Positions 12,401 through 24,729 of a DNA stretch of 64,000 nucleotides are shown here, piece after piece; the stretch's first letter is position 1; every line of letters starts with the position of its first letter. This DNA is from Desarmillaria ectypa (lineage: Eukaryota > Basidiomycota > Agaricomycetes > Agaricales > Physalacriaceae). The notes under the pieces are model-generated. The model searched no databases. It saw only the letters and a program-made list of their open reading frames with translations, and had not been told where the DNA came from. The position numbers and the translations under genes are program-made. The stretch covers positions 2,356,001 to 2,420,000 of the forward strand of contig JAUDYN010000006.1 in NCBI GenBank assembly GCA_030407005.1, written 5' to 3'.

Positions 12401-12906
12401 ACGAGAGTCGGACCAATATGTCGAGATCGACTGTGATTGAAAAGTCGCACTCAATGCCCGAAACGCATCAGGGACATGTCAGAGCTCGAACAACGTCGGA
12501 TCCCAGTCCGCCGACTCCTGCTGCGCCGCCTAAGCCCTCGCCTGAATCAAAAGTGCCAGCGAAGAAGTCCGGCAGTAAAGGCAAGATGAGCGTGATGCTA
12601 GAAGAGGTTCCGGATGATGAGGGAATCTACAGCGACAAGGATGCCTTACCCGCCGATTCGACAGCGATTATGTTGTCGAACCTGGAGCCTGAGGCTCCGA
12701 GGCTGGTCGATACCCGGGAAAAGCGTGTGAGGTGGACGGAGAGTGTCTCGGGGGGTAGTCCAATGTCTGATGCAACGGTTTTGCCAGCTGAGCATTGGGG
12801 GAAGACTAGAACGAGTGATGTGCGGCAACCAGCTAAATGGGGAGAGACAGCGAAGAAGGGGGTTGAAGACTGGCGGCTGTGGACAGCGCCGACTTCCTCC
12901 ATGTAA
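9482..12906 (+). CDS. Large coil-turn-coil protein
   Basis: Two exons, 9482-10204 and 10261-12906, joined across a 56-nt GT-AG intron, give 1122 residues. The start has an ordinary ATG and a lysine/proline-rich N-terminus. Residues about 40-135 form an ordered, tryptophan-containing segment. A proline-rich linker and a short run of aspartates follow, and the run lies shortly before the intron. Residues about 475-550 form two charged helices around an ISQGGDPATR turn, which resembles the IDPAQR turn of the gene at 3456-7074. About 200 residues of Glu/Arg/Lys coiled coil follow, then a disordered Ser/Pro tail. No catalytic motif is seen. It is probably a structural or scaffolding protein of a fungus-specific family. 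A donor-like GTAAGT at 9891 could start an alternative 37-nt intron, but the frame is open through it. Confidence 0.75.
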
Positions 12907-15900
12907 TTATTGCTTTCTCTATTTTTCTTTATTCTGTTTTCGTGATTCAGTAGACAATACCTTGCTAGATATGTACTATTGAGGGTGTTACTCGTATACC
13001 AGACGGTTAATAACATGTAGGGATACTTACAGGTACTGATCAATCAATGGCTTTGGAACACGCCTCGAAGATTTTGAGCCGAGGGTACTAGTCGAGAGGA
13101 AAGTAACATGCCGTAGTGTCGCAAACGTGAGGCTGAAGGTCTTGCTGGCACGCTGCATGTGACATGAGTGAATGGAAGGCAAAGGCGACGATTCTCGGCG
13201 CATATAGTCAGATAATGATAGGCAAAATCTACGCATGAAGAAGTCAACCTTTTGACAAAGAACATGGACAACGACAGGCATTTCATGGGCAGTAAACGAT
13301 ATTGCAATATCATAGAACCAGCTTGTACACAAAATTGAAGCAGAGAGAAACTCACCTGTTCCCCTTTCCCCGCCTAGGCAAAACGAAGCAATTAAACGAC
13401 GCCAGGGGTCTACTACACGAATACCGCCTCCGAGTCTGTGCCTTTGAAAATGTCTGGGGTCTACCACGGTCAAGGAAAATGACAGGAAGAGAGGTCCGAG
13501 GATGGATAACGAGCAACATATCAAGCGAAGATAACGATATCATTCAAGGGGTTCTTATGCACCAAGATCGCCCGTTGATTGGGTGGAAAGGAACCTAGAA
13601 ACGGCCGAGCACGCGACGTGTTTGAATCACGTGATGATCCGCGTCTTGTTAAATTAGTTTTCGTTGATATTTGGCGCGTTTACTCCTCGTGTTCTGCCTC
13701 ATGTTAAACTCTATGTAGGAGAATATGGCCTACCTTTCTCCTGAGACTCTGACTGCATAGGCTGCGAGCTATTCTGACAGATATTATCCTCGTTAACTTT
13801 ACTCGGTTTCCTTGCCCGCATTCTAGCGGAGCATGGAAAATATTGACTTTCATGCGTTCACTCCGGAGAGCTCCCAAAACATTCCTATTCGATAACTTTT
13901 ATTAACTAGCAACAATCAAGGAAGCCTACATATACCGAAATTAGTGGAGTCAGCTAACCGAAGAGAAAGAACTGGAGCATCTCAGAGCTGTCCTGTCATG
14001 GGGGAATTCCAGTTACTCGCAGATGCATAAAATCCTTGTGCTTTTCAAGTTCCGTGAGTAATGGTGATCTGTTAACACTTAGGCGCGAGACGATCTCCAA
14101 ACGGAGTTCATTCTTCCTTCCTGTATGTTTCTACGTTAGCATCTACGTATTTAGTCCAACACAGCTGCGTGTATGAATAACCGGCAACGGTGTATCGCCG
14201 TCGGAAGCGAAGAGAGCATTCCCCCCTTGGCCAGACTCGGAAAACGAGCTATCATCACAGTGGGTGCAATACCCTAACAACACGTCAAGCGAAGGAATGG
14301 CGCTCTGTGGGCAGTGTGATCAAGGTACAGACAGGTAGCCGTATCTTTTGAAAGAAACACCACCCATGCTTCAAGAATCATGGGTACAGAGTAACTGGAG
14401 GGGAAAATTCAGTAGCTGATTCTCCCAAAATGTCGATGAGGCCTCCTCGAGTTCAGATTACCACGCCACTCAACTGGATAGAGAAAAAGATCTGTAGGCT
14501 GGAAGCAGATGGCTGTACCTCTGCACGCTGCTAAGATCTCAACCGTCACCGATTGCCCTCGCTGTGACATGCTATCGAACGTCGTGCGTTGTAAATGTAG
14601 TAAACAGTCGGAAAAATGAGAAGTAGTCATCCACGGATACAATCGGCCGGGACCCATCTAGAGCCACTGTGATTCCACCAACAAGCTGTAGGGGAATAGA
14701 TAAGGGCGTCTTCTCAACTCTTCCACAGATCATCACAGAGCACTAGATTGTTGCAAAGGATAGTTTTCACCGGCTTACTCCCATTAGCACCAGACAGGTA
14801 CCAATGGTGTTGCACACGGATGGTTGTGTCACATCTACACCCCAAGTCGAGAGAGAGATACTCTTGCCCACAAAGTCAGTGCTTCATGTCCAACGTGCCG
14901 TGCGCGAAGACCTTAGGATCTACTTATATATATAAAAATATTTCCGAGCCCCGCCGTCGGAGAGAAAGTGCACATTTCGTGATACAGTTCCGTTTCTGAG
15001 GCGTCTGCCTGGAAAACATGACCCACAGCAGGGAAGCGGCATACAATCAGATGACCTGTCTTTATGTCATATGAAAAGTAGGTATGCTGATACTAGATCC
15101 AGATATCGGTATCAAGGCCTATTTGTTGAAATAAGCGGTAATTCTCCAGCCGCTCACCCGGATATAGCAGGGAACCCCCGCAAACAGGCGAGGGTTATCG
15201 TTGTTCATCTGGCTATTTATCTACACTGTACACCTAATAGAAGTAATACTACGTAGTAAACAAGGCCGAGGAGAAGAACAGGCTTCCTTGCCTGACAACC
15301 GAAGATTCCGACACCAACTGCGCTGTGGTGCGCGACACTTGATACTCCAACAATATTATAGCTGAAGGACTGGCTGGCGTCCACTGGATTTGGTCTTGGG
15401 TTTCAGAATCCAACGACTAGCCTGAGATCACATTAGACCACGCATAAAAGCTGCTTTCAGATGCAAGATATCTTCATGCTCGTATGGCTCAGAGATGAGT
15501 ACTAGTTTCGAGGAGATTTGCCATCCTGCTGCTGATGAAGCCTTCGTAAAAAATCTTAGGTGCAGAGACAAAGTGTTAGCTCGACAGAGGCAAGGAGCCG
15601 GAGTTCCCAAATCGGTCAAATATGTTTCCATTTACCTTTGAAGAGCCTGCTACTTCCAGAGCAAGAATGAACTGTTTTGTTGTCATATGATATGCCTTTC
15701 TTCATATTCCAACGTCCCGCGGAATGGTTGTTGATAAGTGTTGGAATTTGAGAGTTGAGCCGAGGTGATGGCAATCCGGCATCATGCCGAACTTGCTGAT
15801 TAAGGGAAAAGTATTGGGAAAGTTGTAGAACATTCTAGTACATTAACATTTAGTATATAAGTAGGTACAGTAGTGTACATCTGCATGCGTTTGCAGAGCT

Positions 15901-18677
15901 CAGCCAAGCGCAATACTGTTGGCCTGACACCACACATGTATTAACTGGGAACGAACTGATCTCATCCCCTGTTTTTTTACGACAATAAGTCGCCCAACGA
16001 ACATTTTCTACTCCTTAAAATCCCAGTTGCAATCATCAGCGCTTCTGCCCGCAGAGGACACAAGCGGCTACTATATGTTGCCACTGATGTTGCGGGTACC
16101 TCTGAACATTTGCTTCAAGACAGGCAAGATCTCCAGTTGGAGGTCATGCAAAGGCCGGTTGTCGATAATGAAATGTATATTTTGTGATGGAGGGTGAGCA
16201 TGACCGATTTTCTGCCACGATACAGTGCTGCTGGGACCTACTATCGGTGTGATCTTTAGCTGCGATCTACATCGCTGGTGCTCAATATGGGGATACGAGA
16301 ATATCAACCAATGCTAGAGAGAGCCAGCTACACAACAAGGAAGCAATCGTTGTTCGGGATGGCAGAAGATGTGTCGTCCTAGACCCCGGGCTAATGGAGA
16401 ATGTGTATAGACACCCTGACTGAGCTGAACTCGGCATAAACTGCCAAACAGCTCATATCCTTCTACATGTGAAAGGGAGTGCAGTACGCATGCTTATTTC
16501 TTCAGTTGACAGCGGCATTATTAATATATCGATACGGTAGTCTAGGCCCGAGGACTCAACGAGAACGCGATTGTGGAATAATAAATTCATTCGAATCTCG
16601 AATGCCAGATAACCGTTCTAGCTTCTCTTCTTTCCTCATCTGTGATTTCTATTACAGCCCTTCACCTATGGCTGGAAAAAAGCGGTCAGTCCATTCTCAG
16701 CCGTTTTAACCTTTGGCGTTACTATCCTCACCATACTGAAGTTAAACAAGAAGGATTCTCTGAGGATGATGAACCTGACCTTTCTGTAAATAACGACTAT
16801 ATAGCACCAAAACATGCTCAGAAACACCAGAGATTTGAAACGATGGTACCGTCTCCTGTTTAGAGTCAATTGATGCCTCGGCATATCTTGTGAGCTGTCT
16901 GTGAAGAGCTAACGGCGTGGCATTGGAAGAGGATGGAATGAACGATCTTCAGACCATCATTCGCGAGGAATTCGCATCAGACAAACGTGAGTTCTTGAGG
17001 AAATGGTGTCAGAGAACTGATCTTGAACGAGAGTGAAAAGAAGGATGTTATATATAGCTAGCAGAGACCCGCACGATGCACTGATGTAAACATATGTTTG
17101 TTGCCTGCAGACAGATGAATACTACATAAGAGGTTGATATATACTGACGTTGAACGTTGAGACCCCTAGTTGGCCGTGTTGGGGACTAACACGCGTCCGC
17201 TCGCAAAATCCACAACTGACGCGAGAGATCAAAGTGCCAAGTATCGCATATTCGTAGTCTTTCACGCTCGGCTTTGGCTCGGCTCATGAAGCAAATAGGA
17301 CCGGAGGGTCGGCCCGACACATCTATTACCAATTGTCACACCCGACTTGGGAATCACGCCTTTTTTCATCCCGTGAACCTCGACCTTGTACTTTTGTTGG
17401 TGACCTTCCTTGTCGCACCCGTAGCACTTGGTAGGCGTACACCGAATCTCTGTACATGAAGTCTTGGCAACAGCGCCTGCTTCTATAAATTCACCTAAAC
17501 GAATGGACTTCTTCTCCAGGACTCTTGACTGAACTGAGTATCTCTCTCTTGGTGGACAGACCATAGATAGTCTGGTATTGCTACTTAATAAGCACCAGGA
17601 ATATGCTTTGAGCGACGAGGAATTTAATGATCACTTCTAGCTTCATGTTCACTCTCCCGCCGACCCCAACACACGTGATGTGAAAGACAGAGGGCTACGC
17701 CGTAGAGTTCCTGGCTTCTCAATATCTCTTCAGTGCTCCATCCGAACACAGTTAGTGTATCCACCCTGAGCTAATCCGTCCACCTCGGCGCCTGTCAAAA
17801 GGGCAATGCAGGCTGAATTGATACTCTTGAGTCCTTCTCGGTCTACTTGGTCGTAGTTCCCGCGACATGCGGTTCTGTTAACGTTGTTGTTTGGACGAGA
17901 ACAGCCGTCTATGATCAAATATATCTTCGATGTAGGTCTTGATATCTCCATTTCCGCTCATATGGCAGCATTGGGGCTATTTCACTCGTGTCACAGGATG
18001 ACACATACTGGATAGGGATCTTTAGGGTGATCTGGACAAAGGCATGTCCGTGTCCCGCAACGCATTGATATGGTTTAGGCCTCCCTGTATATATTTCATA
18101 GGCCATCAATATCAATACGAAGCTTGATCGAGTATTCAATCTCACACATTTTTGGCAGAAGCGGTCCCTATGCCTTTCGCGGCTATCACACCTCGCACCG
18201 GGGTCTTTACCAAGCAGCTTGCATTCTGTTGACAAGGTGTGCTTTTTTAAAACTGAAGGATATAATATTGGGTCCGATGACTAAGGCCTTCGATGAACCT
18301 CCGCTTATGATGGGGTCTAAATTTAACATGTCAATAAAGCTACATATCCGTTATGATGGTGGTTACGCGTGGAGTCGGTGCGTCTTTTTACCACATATAT
18401 GGACCTGCTGATAGGTCAGGGTCTTCGTCCTTGCTTTCTTCCCATCCTATCAGCCCTCTACCTCGTACTCCGATAACATCCATAAGCCACATTCTGGCGA
18501 CGTCGCCGCACTCTCCTGTTGATGGATGAAGATGTTATACTGCTAGCTAAGGATCTGTAGGTCTGATCTTCCGCTATTGGCGAGTTGCCTTGAATGACGT
18601 GTTTATCAGGCAAGCTTTCAAGGTTAACTTTTAGCGGTTGATCAACTTCGCGGTATTAGTATTGATTCCGTTCCTAG
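12907..18677. other. 5.8-kb stretch without a supportable gene
   Basis: Open frames on both strands are short, mostly lack ATG starts and do not extend across plausible splice sites into a known family. A minus-strand series at about 17262-18235 holds cysteine-containing open blocks, one with CYGCDKEGHQ, that could be remnants of a gene, but no consistent splice model was found. No tRNA, rRNA or retroelement motif was recognised. It may be decayed sequence or hold lineage-specific genes that need transcript data. Confidence 0.35.
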
Positions 18678-20168
18678 TGGTACTATGTAGCTTCATGCAC
18701 AGTCATCTTTTTCGATTACTTTCTCACCGTAAGTGACGAGGTTGAGTATGCTTGGAAAGGGAGGAAGGGGCTCGGTATGACCTTCCTCCAAAATATCTTT
18801 TGTCTCGCACTCATCCTCTCGAAGTATTCTATCTATTTTTATTGGTGAGTTGGCGCTCGTGTTATGCGCCATTTCATTATTGATGATGTGTCCTTGAATG
18901 CGAAGAATCGATACTGCGCCATGTCATTTTGCGTCATTACTTTATTCGGTGAGTGACTTTATGATACCTTCGAATGTTCACGGTCATCGAACGACCGCAG
19001 CCTATTTTTCGCCATTGTGGACTTTCGAGGTGCGTGTAACCTGATGACTGCCCGGACTTGGAGACTGAGCGTAAATGATTGATGACAGATGTAAGCTTCC
19101 CTCTTCCGAGGGAACACACTTCTCATTCGATAATCCTATCAGTTGCAATCGATTTGCCGTCGTTGAATGGTTGCAAGCCCTATTAGCTGCCATTCCAGCA
19201 GAGGCGGTGCTATTAATCCGGTGCGAGTCTTGCCCATACTCAAGGTTACTGACTGAACGTCCGTAAGGGTTTATGCTTTGACTGGGAGCAGAAAGCTATA
19301 CATCGTAATTCTCAGCCTTTTGCCCATTACTCAATGTATCATTGTAATTTATGCCATGGCACAACACGGGGAAAACAACGGTGTGACATTAGCTAGCTTA
19401 TCTATCACATGGTGCATCCTCTAACTAATTATAATAGCCTTACCCCTACCGAATTTATGCAGGCAGTCCCATGGGATTGATTCGTTTCAAGGTAGGCAAG
19501 CGTCTATTGATATGGACTGCATGAGTCCCTACTACCCGATCGTCCCAGTCTGCATATTGTTCTCCAACCCAATAATGTACGCCAACAAACGTCTGGCCTA
19601 GAAAGAAAGTCTCACTGAATCATAGGGACACCCTTTACCTGACAGTGTCTATTCTTTTCGACAGTATAGTCTTCATTATCACCCTACACGCAACTATTCA
19701 GAACCACAAGATAATCCCTACAACCTTCCTTCTCCAAAGAATCCAACGAGATGGGACGCTGTATTTTGGCGTCATACTCACTGGGAATGTCCTTTGGATG
19801 CTTTTCGCCCTGTGTAGCCGGGTAAGCCATCCTGTAACTGATAACATTCATTTACGTTACCGGCGACCCATTAGCCCGGTTTGAAACTGATGAATGCCCA
19901 GTGCGTGTCTTTTTTAATTAATTTTTTGTTTTTCTTCCGTGACGATTGATGTCGATGAATTCACAGACCCAGTATGATGTAAGTAACCAAATTTCAATCA
20001 CGGACCTAAAGCCAACATATCTTGTGCAGACTTACGTCTGTCATGATCAGTCGTTTGACGTTATCATTACGACGCATGAGCCATGATCGTTATTCTGCTT
20101 GGAGTTTCAAAGCTTTCCAGCTTAGCGACACGTTGGACAACGAACTAATGAGGGCAGGGATATCTTGA
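18678..20168 (+). CDS. DUF6533-family multi-pass membrane protein, 5' end unresolved
   Basis: Exons on the + strand rebuild a basidiomycete DUF6533 protein. The first part reads YYVASCTVIFFDYF, then a short acidic loop SDEVEYAWKGRKG and a hydrophobic helix ending KYSIYFYW (18678-18844). Next come NRYCAMSFCVITLF (18906-18948), a helix containing WLQALLAAIPAEAVLLIR, then RVYALTGSRKLYIVIL, LSILFDSIVFIITLHAT and RDGTLYFGVILTGN. The tail ISRLTLSLRRM leads to a stop at 20168. Such proteins have seven predicted membrane helices; their role is unknown. Two problems remain. No ATG exon could be placed upstream of 18678, and the join between 18844 and 18906 is one base short of frame. The gene may be recently broken, or the first splice sites may differ from this model. 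It converges with the alcohol dehydrogenase. Confidence 0.6.
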
Positions 20169-20388
20169 AGTAAACATCGAGTACAGGCAAATGTACAGCA
20201 CTTATCACCACGCTGCTGTTGAAAGCGTACGACATCTAAAAATTTTTAAGCTTCGGTTGAAGGCTCATGAGATACTACTACAACATTTTGGTCGCTTTGT
20301 TCTATAGCTTCAAGTCATGATTTTCTATCGGTTCAGAAATCCGCCCTGGGAATGAGGTGAGAGTCATGTCTTATAAATCTTAGGATGC

Positions 20389-21935
20389 TCACTTGAGGAC
20401 GTGTCTGTACTTGACTTTGTTTTCCTTGACACGCTTCACGCACTCTCCGACTTCGGACACTGGGAAGGGAGGTATGTAAGGGAGCAGTCAGCATTCCGAT
20501 TATAAAACGCACTAGGCCTAACGTCAACCCAGCTCTTAACACCTTTCTCTACGGCGAGGTTGAGCATCTGAATGGCTTCCTTCTTGCTCCCTATATGCGA
20601 ACCACTCAAGGAACATCCATTGGTGATAAAACCTGAGATTCGTCAGTTCTGACTGTGGTATGAGAACGAGGAGATACTGACTGTCTCCTTGGAGATCAGG
20701 TAGATTTTCATCGGGTAAAGCGACCATAACGAGCTTGCCATGAACAGTGAGCATCTGTAAGAGCATCGTTAACGGGATCCCATGAGAGACGTCAGCCGTG
20801 CACTAAGGATATGATGGTAAGTTTCGTTGTAGTGGAAATATACCTCATGCGTACTATGATGAGATCCAAGGTCATCTCCATGTTCTCCAAGGCATTGGGT
20901 TCGCGAGTTACAACAAACTTATCTGCGCCCATCTTGATAGCGTCGGCCTGATAGAACGAGTCAGTAATCAATGACATTATAGGGATAAGATGACCACCTT
21001 CTTGCTCGTGCTGCTGCTGAAAACAGTTACTTCAGCGCCCAAAGCTTTGGCAAACTGAATCGCATAGTGACCGAGCCCGCCGACTCCGACAACGCCAACT
21101 TTCTTACCAGGACTGGGGAAATATTCAACTCGGGTTTAAGATATTTTGCAGTGAAGACATACCCAGTGCCGTTACGGACCAATGGGCTGAATACCGTGAG
21201 TCCAGCACATAGCATAGGTGCAGCCTGCTCTGAGGAAAGTTTTTCTGGGATGGCGAACACATAGCGTTCGGAAACACGGATGGCAGTCGAGTAACCGCCG
21301 TATGCCATGTCCCCGTTGGGATATTTAGCATTATAACTGAATATATGCTATCAGAAATTTTGAAAAAAGTAGAAACCATTTCCGAACGTGTCAACCAAAT
21401 GTCGGCAGTAGTTCTCGTTGTCGTTTTTGCAGTTGGCGCATTTGTTGCAAGACCAAACTTGAGCGCTACGGAATGTTGTTTAATGAAGATTAGAGTCCGA
21501 GGATGGTAGACAACGCACCCGACGCCAACACGGTCACCTGGCTTGAACTCTTTCACTTTGGATCCGACGCGAACGACTTGGCCGACGATTTCATGGCCTG
21601 GGATGACGGGAAGCATGGGCTGGCCCCATCCGCCAGTGATGGTATGGAGCTGAGAATGGGTCAATTACTGAGAAGTGTTTGGTGAATGCCGTTTCTCTTA
21701 CATCGCTACCGCAAATACCACCTGGAGTGCGTCTTCCATCAGTTGTAAATTGCGACAAACGGTGAAAAGGCCTACAATAATCGATTTTGATATCTACGTC
21801 TTCCTCATCAAAAGTCTTGGGAGTAAAGTCGATGACCTTGAATTCGGTCCACTTTGAAGTGTCGTGAACGCTACCAAGAAGGTCAAAAGACGCGATGCGG
21901 AGCAGAGAAGGGAGACAGACGCATATCCTTTCCAT
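20389..21935 (-). CDS. Zinc-dependent alcohol dehydrogenase (cinnamyl/ADH6 type)
   Basis: Ten exons join in frame: 21935-21776, 21721-21702, 21649-21519, 21465-21388, 21336-21163, 21112-20998, 20947-20855, 20802-20682, 20632-20513 and 20459-20389, giving 360 residues, the usual family length. The catalytic zinc site is CGICGSD, completed across the first intron, with GHE ([10 protein letters not shown]) following. The structural zinc site has the cysteines of [16 protein letters not shown]. The Rossmann motif is [15 protein letters not shown]. The serine-rich stretch after it (FSSSTSK) fits a preference for NADP(H) over NAD(H). These enzymes interconvert alcohols and aldehydes in the cytosol, including aromatic and branched substrates. 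One exon is only 20 nt. All catalytic residues are present, so the gene appears functional. The N-terminal 15 residues are the least certain part. Confidence 0.9.
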
Positions 21936-23250
21936 TGTAATTCAGGCATTGTGGTTGTGGTTGAAGTGAGAGTTGTGTCGGTGGTGGGGGCAGTATTTAT
22001 AGGATTTAGTCGCTATCTCGAGGAGGAAAAACGTCATGGACGCGATCGGGACTCGGAAGTCGTCGGGGTAACGGTATTCGTATCCGAGGCCTGTACAGTG
22101 GAGTCGCAGAAGGTGCGCAACTCCTTCCATTCTATAGGTCCGTAATTAATTTTATCTCAGCAACGGTACAATGTAGAACACATAATAACTTATGGGTTAG
22201 TTTGATTGGCAGAGCGGGATGAGGCGCATATTGTTGATGGCATTAAAAACACCGAAGATGCATTACCTAGGTGCAGATTTTCTTCCTTTTACCTTCACTG
22301 GCTGATGATCCTCGCATTTGCTTCACGTTTTACTACCAATATCAGCGTGCGATGTCGATAATGGATTAGTTTTTGGCATCTTCAGAGTCTTGACCAGTGC
22401 TACATATTTCCTCGACACTCTGGCCGGTACCCAAGACGCACTGCGTTTGAAATCCAACAACTCGAACAGTGACTGTTTGGCTTCTGCAGGCAACGATTTT
22501 TCTGGCTCTTGGTATAGCATCTACGATGGAGATGCGCCCCTAGTCTCTCAGCCTGGTGTTTGCAGCGATAATGTGTACTACTACCCATTTGAAGAATCAA
22601 CGCCCATAAGAGATGGACACAACTACTTAGCATCAACGAGTGAGTGTCTTCCTTAATTTCCGGTGTAAGTGTTGACACCTTATTAGTGAAGTACTGGAAG
22701 CCCTGATTGCCCAGCCGGCGCTGTGTGCGAGGCTAGAGAGGACAGGTGACACACCGCTTCAGCATACGTATTCTTGGGACAGGGAGTATCACGCGTTCGT
22801 GGAGGTAAAATGGTGTTTGGTGCTGTAGAAACGAGCAAGTATCAGTGATGGTAATTATATATGGATCACGGCGGCTCGTCTGCAAATCTCCGAACACGAT
22901 CGACCTCCCGTGAGCGCGTCCCTATAGTGGGTGGAACCCTCCTGACAGACAACACAACAAAGAGGCGTTAAAAGCTACAGGAAGCGCGTGTTCTTGTCAG
23001 ACAGTCGTGCTGACAAGCTACGCAGAAAGAGGGCATTACCTGTCAAACAAGGTGGAAATAATTCATCTGGAACGTCCCAGAAATCTTAATATAAATACAA
23101 CAGGAGTTGGCAGTTCTATAAGTCGCAGCTCCAAAGGGGGGCATATATAACAGACTGGACGTCGTGTTGGTGGTTGCGAGGCGCCATAACCCAAACCAAG
23201 TGTGAGCAGTATTCTTTTCGTTGTGAGACGAGACTGATGTTTTGCCTAGA
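21936..23250. other. Intergenic, with one open stretch on the + strand
   Basis: A + strand frame at about 22318-22656 contains GNDFSGSWYSIYDGDAPL followed by a tyrosine-rich segment, which reads like a small secreted protein. No signal peptide exon could be joined to it in frame. A donor-like GTGAGT follows at about 22640. It is left as a possible exon of an unidentified gene. Nothing else is supported in this stretch, which also holds the promoters of the dehydrogenase and of the gene at 23251. Confidence 0.25.
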
Positions 23251-23769
23251 ATGAACTTGAACATCTACATTGCACTGTACAACACGGAGGGCGGAGAGGG
23301 AAAATATCACTGGGCACTGGTCACTCGAGACCCGCAGTACAAGCTTAGCGAGCCAGTATGCGTGTACCAAGTGGTGAAGAAGAAAAAATGGGAGACGAAA
23401 CACGAGAGCGGGGCGAGGCTGTCTTCACCGTTGCTGTGTTTGATTGAGATGCCGTCTCTGGAGGCGAATCCCAAGGAAGTGGACGCGTTTATCCGACAGC
23501 AGCCTGCGGCGCAAGCCTCGTCGGTGCTGCTCCGAGGTCAGAAGGGATGGAGCAGTGCACACTGGGTGATCCGGACGCTTGACGGCATGACGGAGCGACG
23601 ATGGTTCGAAGAGTCGGTGGGCGACCAGACTGATTTTTACGATTATATTGCGAATGTCAAGGGCAAGAACTGCGAGCAGGGCGTTACGGCAGGTCCAGAG
23701 TTTTCACATGCATACGGGGCTCACATGGGCATCGAAGTAGACGGGATCCGAGTGCTTGATACGATGTAG
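23251..23769 (+). CDS. DUF6914-like hypothetical protein
   Basis: One open frame of 172 residues starts at ATG 23251. The N-terminal signature NIYIALYNTEGGEGKYHWAL and the later RARxx-type strand (GARLSSPLLCLIEMP) resemble a widespread basidiomycete family often labelled DUF6914. That assignment is from memory of the family pattern and is moderate. No catalytic residues can be named. An AG dinucleotide sits just before the ATG, so a 5' exon is possible. The gene lies 22 bases upstream of the next coiled-coil gene on the same strand, which is unusually tight for this genome. Confidence 0.6.
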   Translation: MNLNIYIALYNTEGGEGKYHWALVTRDPQYKLSEPVCVYQVVKKKKWETKHESGARLSSPLLCLIEMPSLEANPKEVDAFIRQQPAAQASSVLLRGQKGWSSAHWVIRTLDGMTERRWFEESVGDQTDFYDYIANVKGKNCEQGVTAGPEFSHAYGAHMGIEVDGIRVLDTM

Positions 23770-23791
23770 ATCACATGACGCTTTGATCCTG

Positions 23792-24667
23792 ATGTCCATC
23801 TCCACGCTATGGCGAGAGTTTGAACCCCGGCTGGAAGAGAAAGAGAGTGCTACGGCGGCCATTCGCAAGCATCTCGAATTTCGGCTGCATCGTGCTAATC
23901 GAAAACACAGTGCTATTGATAAAGTGCTGGTTAAGCAGCATCTCTGTGATGCAAGAAGGGAGTGGATGGAGATTGTAGACAGACAGAAGAATATTATCTG
24001 GGATTGGAAGACGGAGGCAGATATCAAGAAGAGGCTTAATCTGACGAGACAGGACATGCTGAAGACCAGAGTGGGAGCCGTACAGGCCAAGGTGTCGTCT
24101 GTTGCGATCTATGCTGCGAGGACCAGCGCGCGTATTATACCGCCTCGACCACCCCCACCGAAATTTGTACCGGGGCTGCTTCCATCCCTTCCAATGGCGA
24201 TTCTCGTGATACCCAATCCGATTGCAATGTTTTCATGTTCTCCGAAGACGATTGAAAAGTACTTTGAGAAGGCGACGGAGCTAGCGATAGCGTACCAGGA
24301 GGAGTATTGTGGTCTGAATCGGACCAAGGCACGTCAAAAGGCAGAGAAGAAGTTTTTGGAGGATATGAAGTCGATTGGGTTTGATGCCAGACCAAATACG
24401 CCGATGCCACGACCAGTCACGGCGAATGTTGCGGTACCTCATCCAACTACACCAAATACCGACGAAGAATGGGAAACAAATCTGAAGCGAAGCTTGAATG
24501 CAACGTACAAAAGGATGGTGAGCGACCAGGAGAAGGAGCTCGAAGGAATCGATGAAGAGGATAAGAGGTGGTTGATGGCAGAGTTCAAGGAGCGGGCTAT
24601 GACGTCGTTAAAGCAAACCTTTGACGAGGAGCGCAGTAGACGAGTGGCGGTGCAGCGCAGGGTGTGA
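23792..24667 (+). CDS. Coil-turn-coil protein, smaller paralogue
   Basis: A single-exon frame of 291 residues starts at ATG 23792. The first half is helical and charged (EKESATAAIRKHLEF). A proline-rich segment with PPRPPPPKF lies in the middle. The C-terminus (about residues 218-290) has the pattern W-x3-L-K-x2-L-x3-Y-K-x-M, an acidic turn GIDEEDKRWLM, and a second helix ending DEERSRRVAV. The same pattern occurs near the N-terminus of the 1137-residue protein at 3456-7074 (DLKEKLSVAFKDM, IDPAQRKKL, EREQRR). The gene is very close to its upstream neighbour. No known function. Confidence 0.65.
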   Translation: MSISTLWREFEPRLEEKESATAAIRKHLEFRLHRANRKHSAIDKVLVKQHLCDARREWMEIVDRQKNIIWDWKTEADIKKRLNLTRQDMLKTRVGAVQAKVSSVAIYAARTSARIIPPRPPPPKFVPGLLPSLPMAILVIPNPIAMFSCSPKTIEKYFEKATELAIAYQEEYCGLNRTKARQKAEKKFLEDMKSIGFDARPNTPMPRPVTANVAVPHPTTPNTDEEWETNLKRSLNATYKRMVSDQEKELEGIDEEDKRWLMAEFKERAMTSLKQTFDEERSRRVAVQRRV

Positions 24668-24729
24668 CGTCATTGTACAGTATTTAACCACGAGTAAGTG
24701 ACTCTCATTTCTTCCTATTCACCACGACA

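Noticed and set aside
13027..13524. A 165-codon minus-strand frame
   Set aside because: No family motif, an uncertain start and internal donor-like sites without a consistent continuation.
17262..18235. Cysteine-containing minus-strand blocks as one gene
   Set aside because: The pieces read like protein, but no set of canonical introns joins them in frame and no family is recognised.
22305..22706. A small secreted protein built from a signal-like exon at 22305 and the block at 22490
   Set aside because: The exon phases do not match at the second junction.
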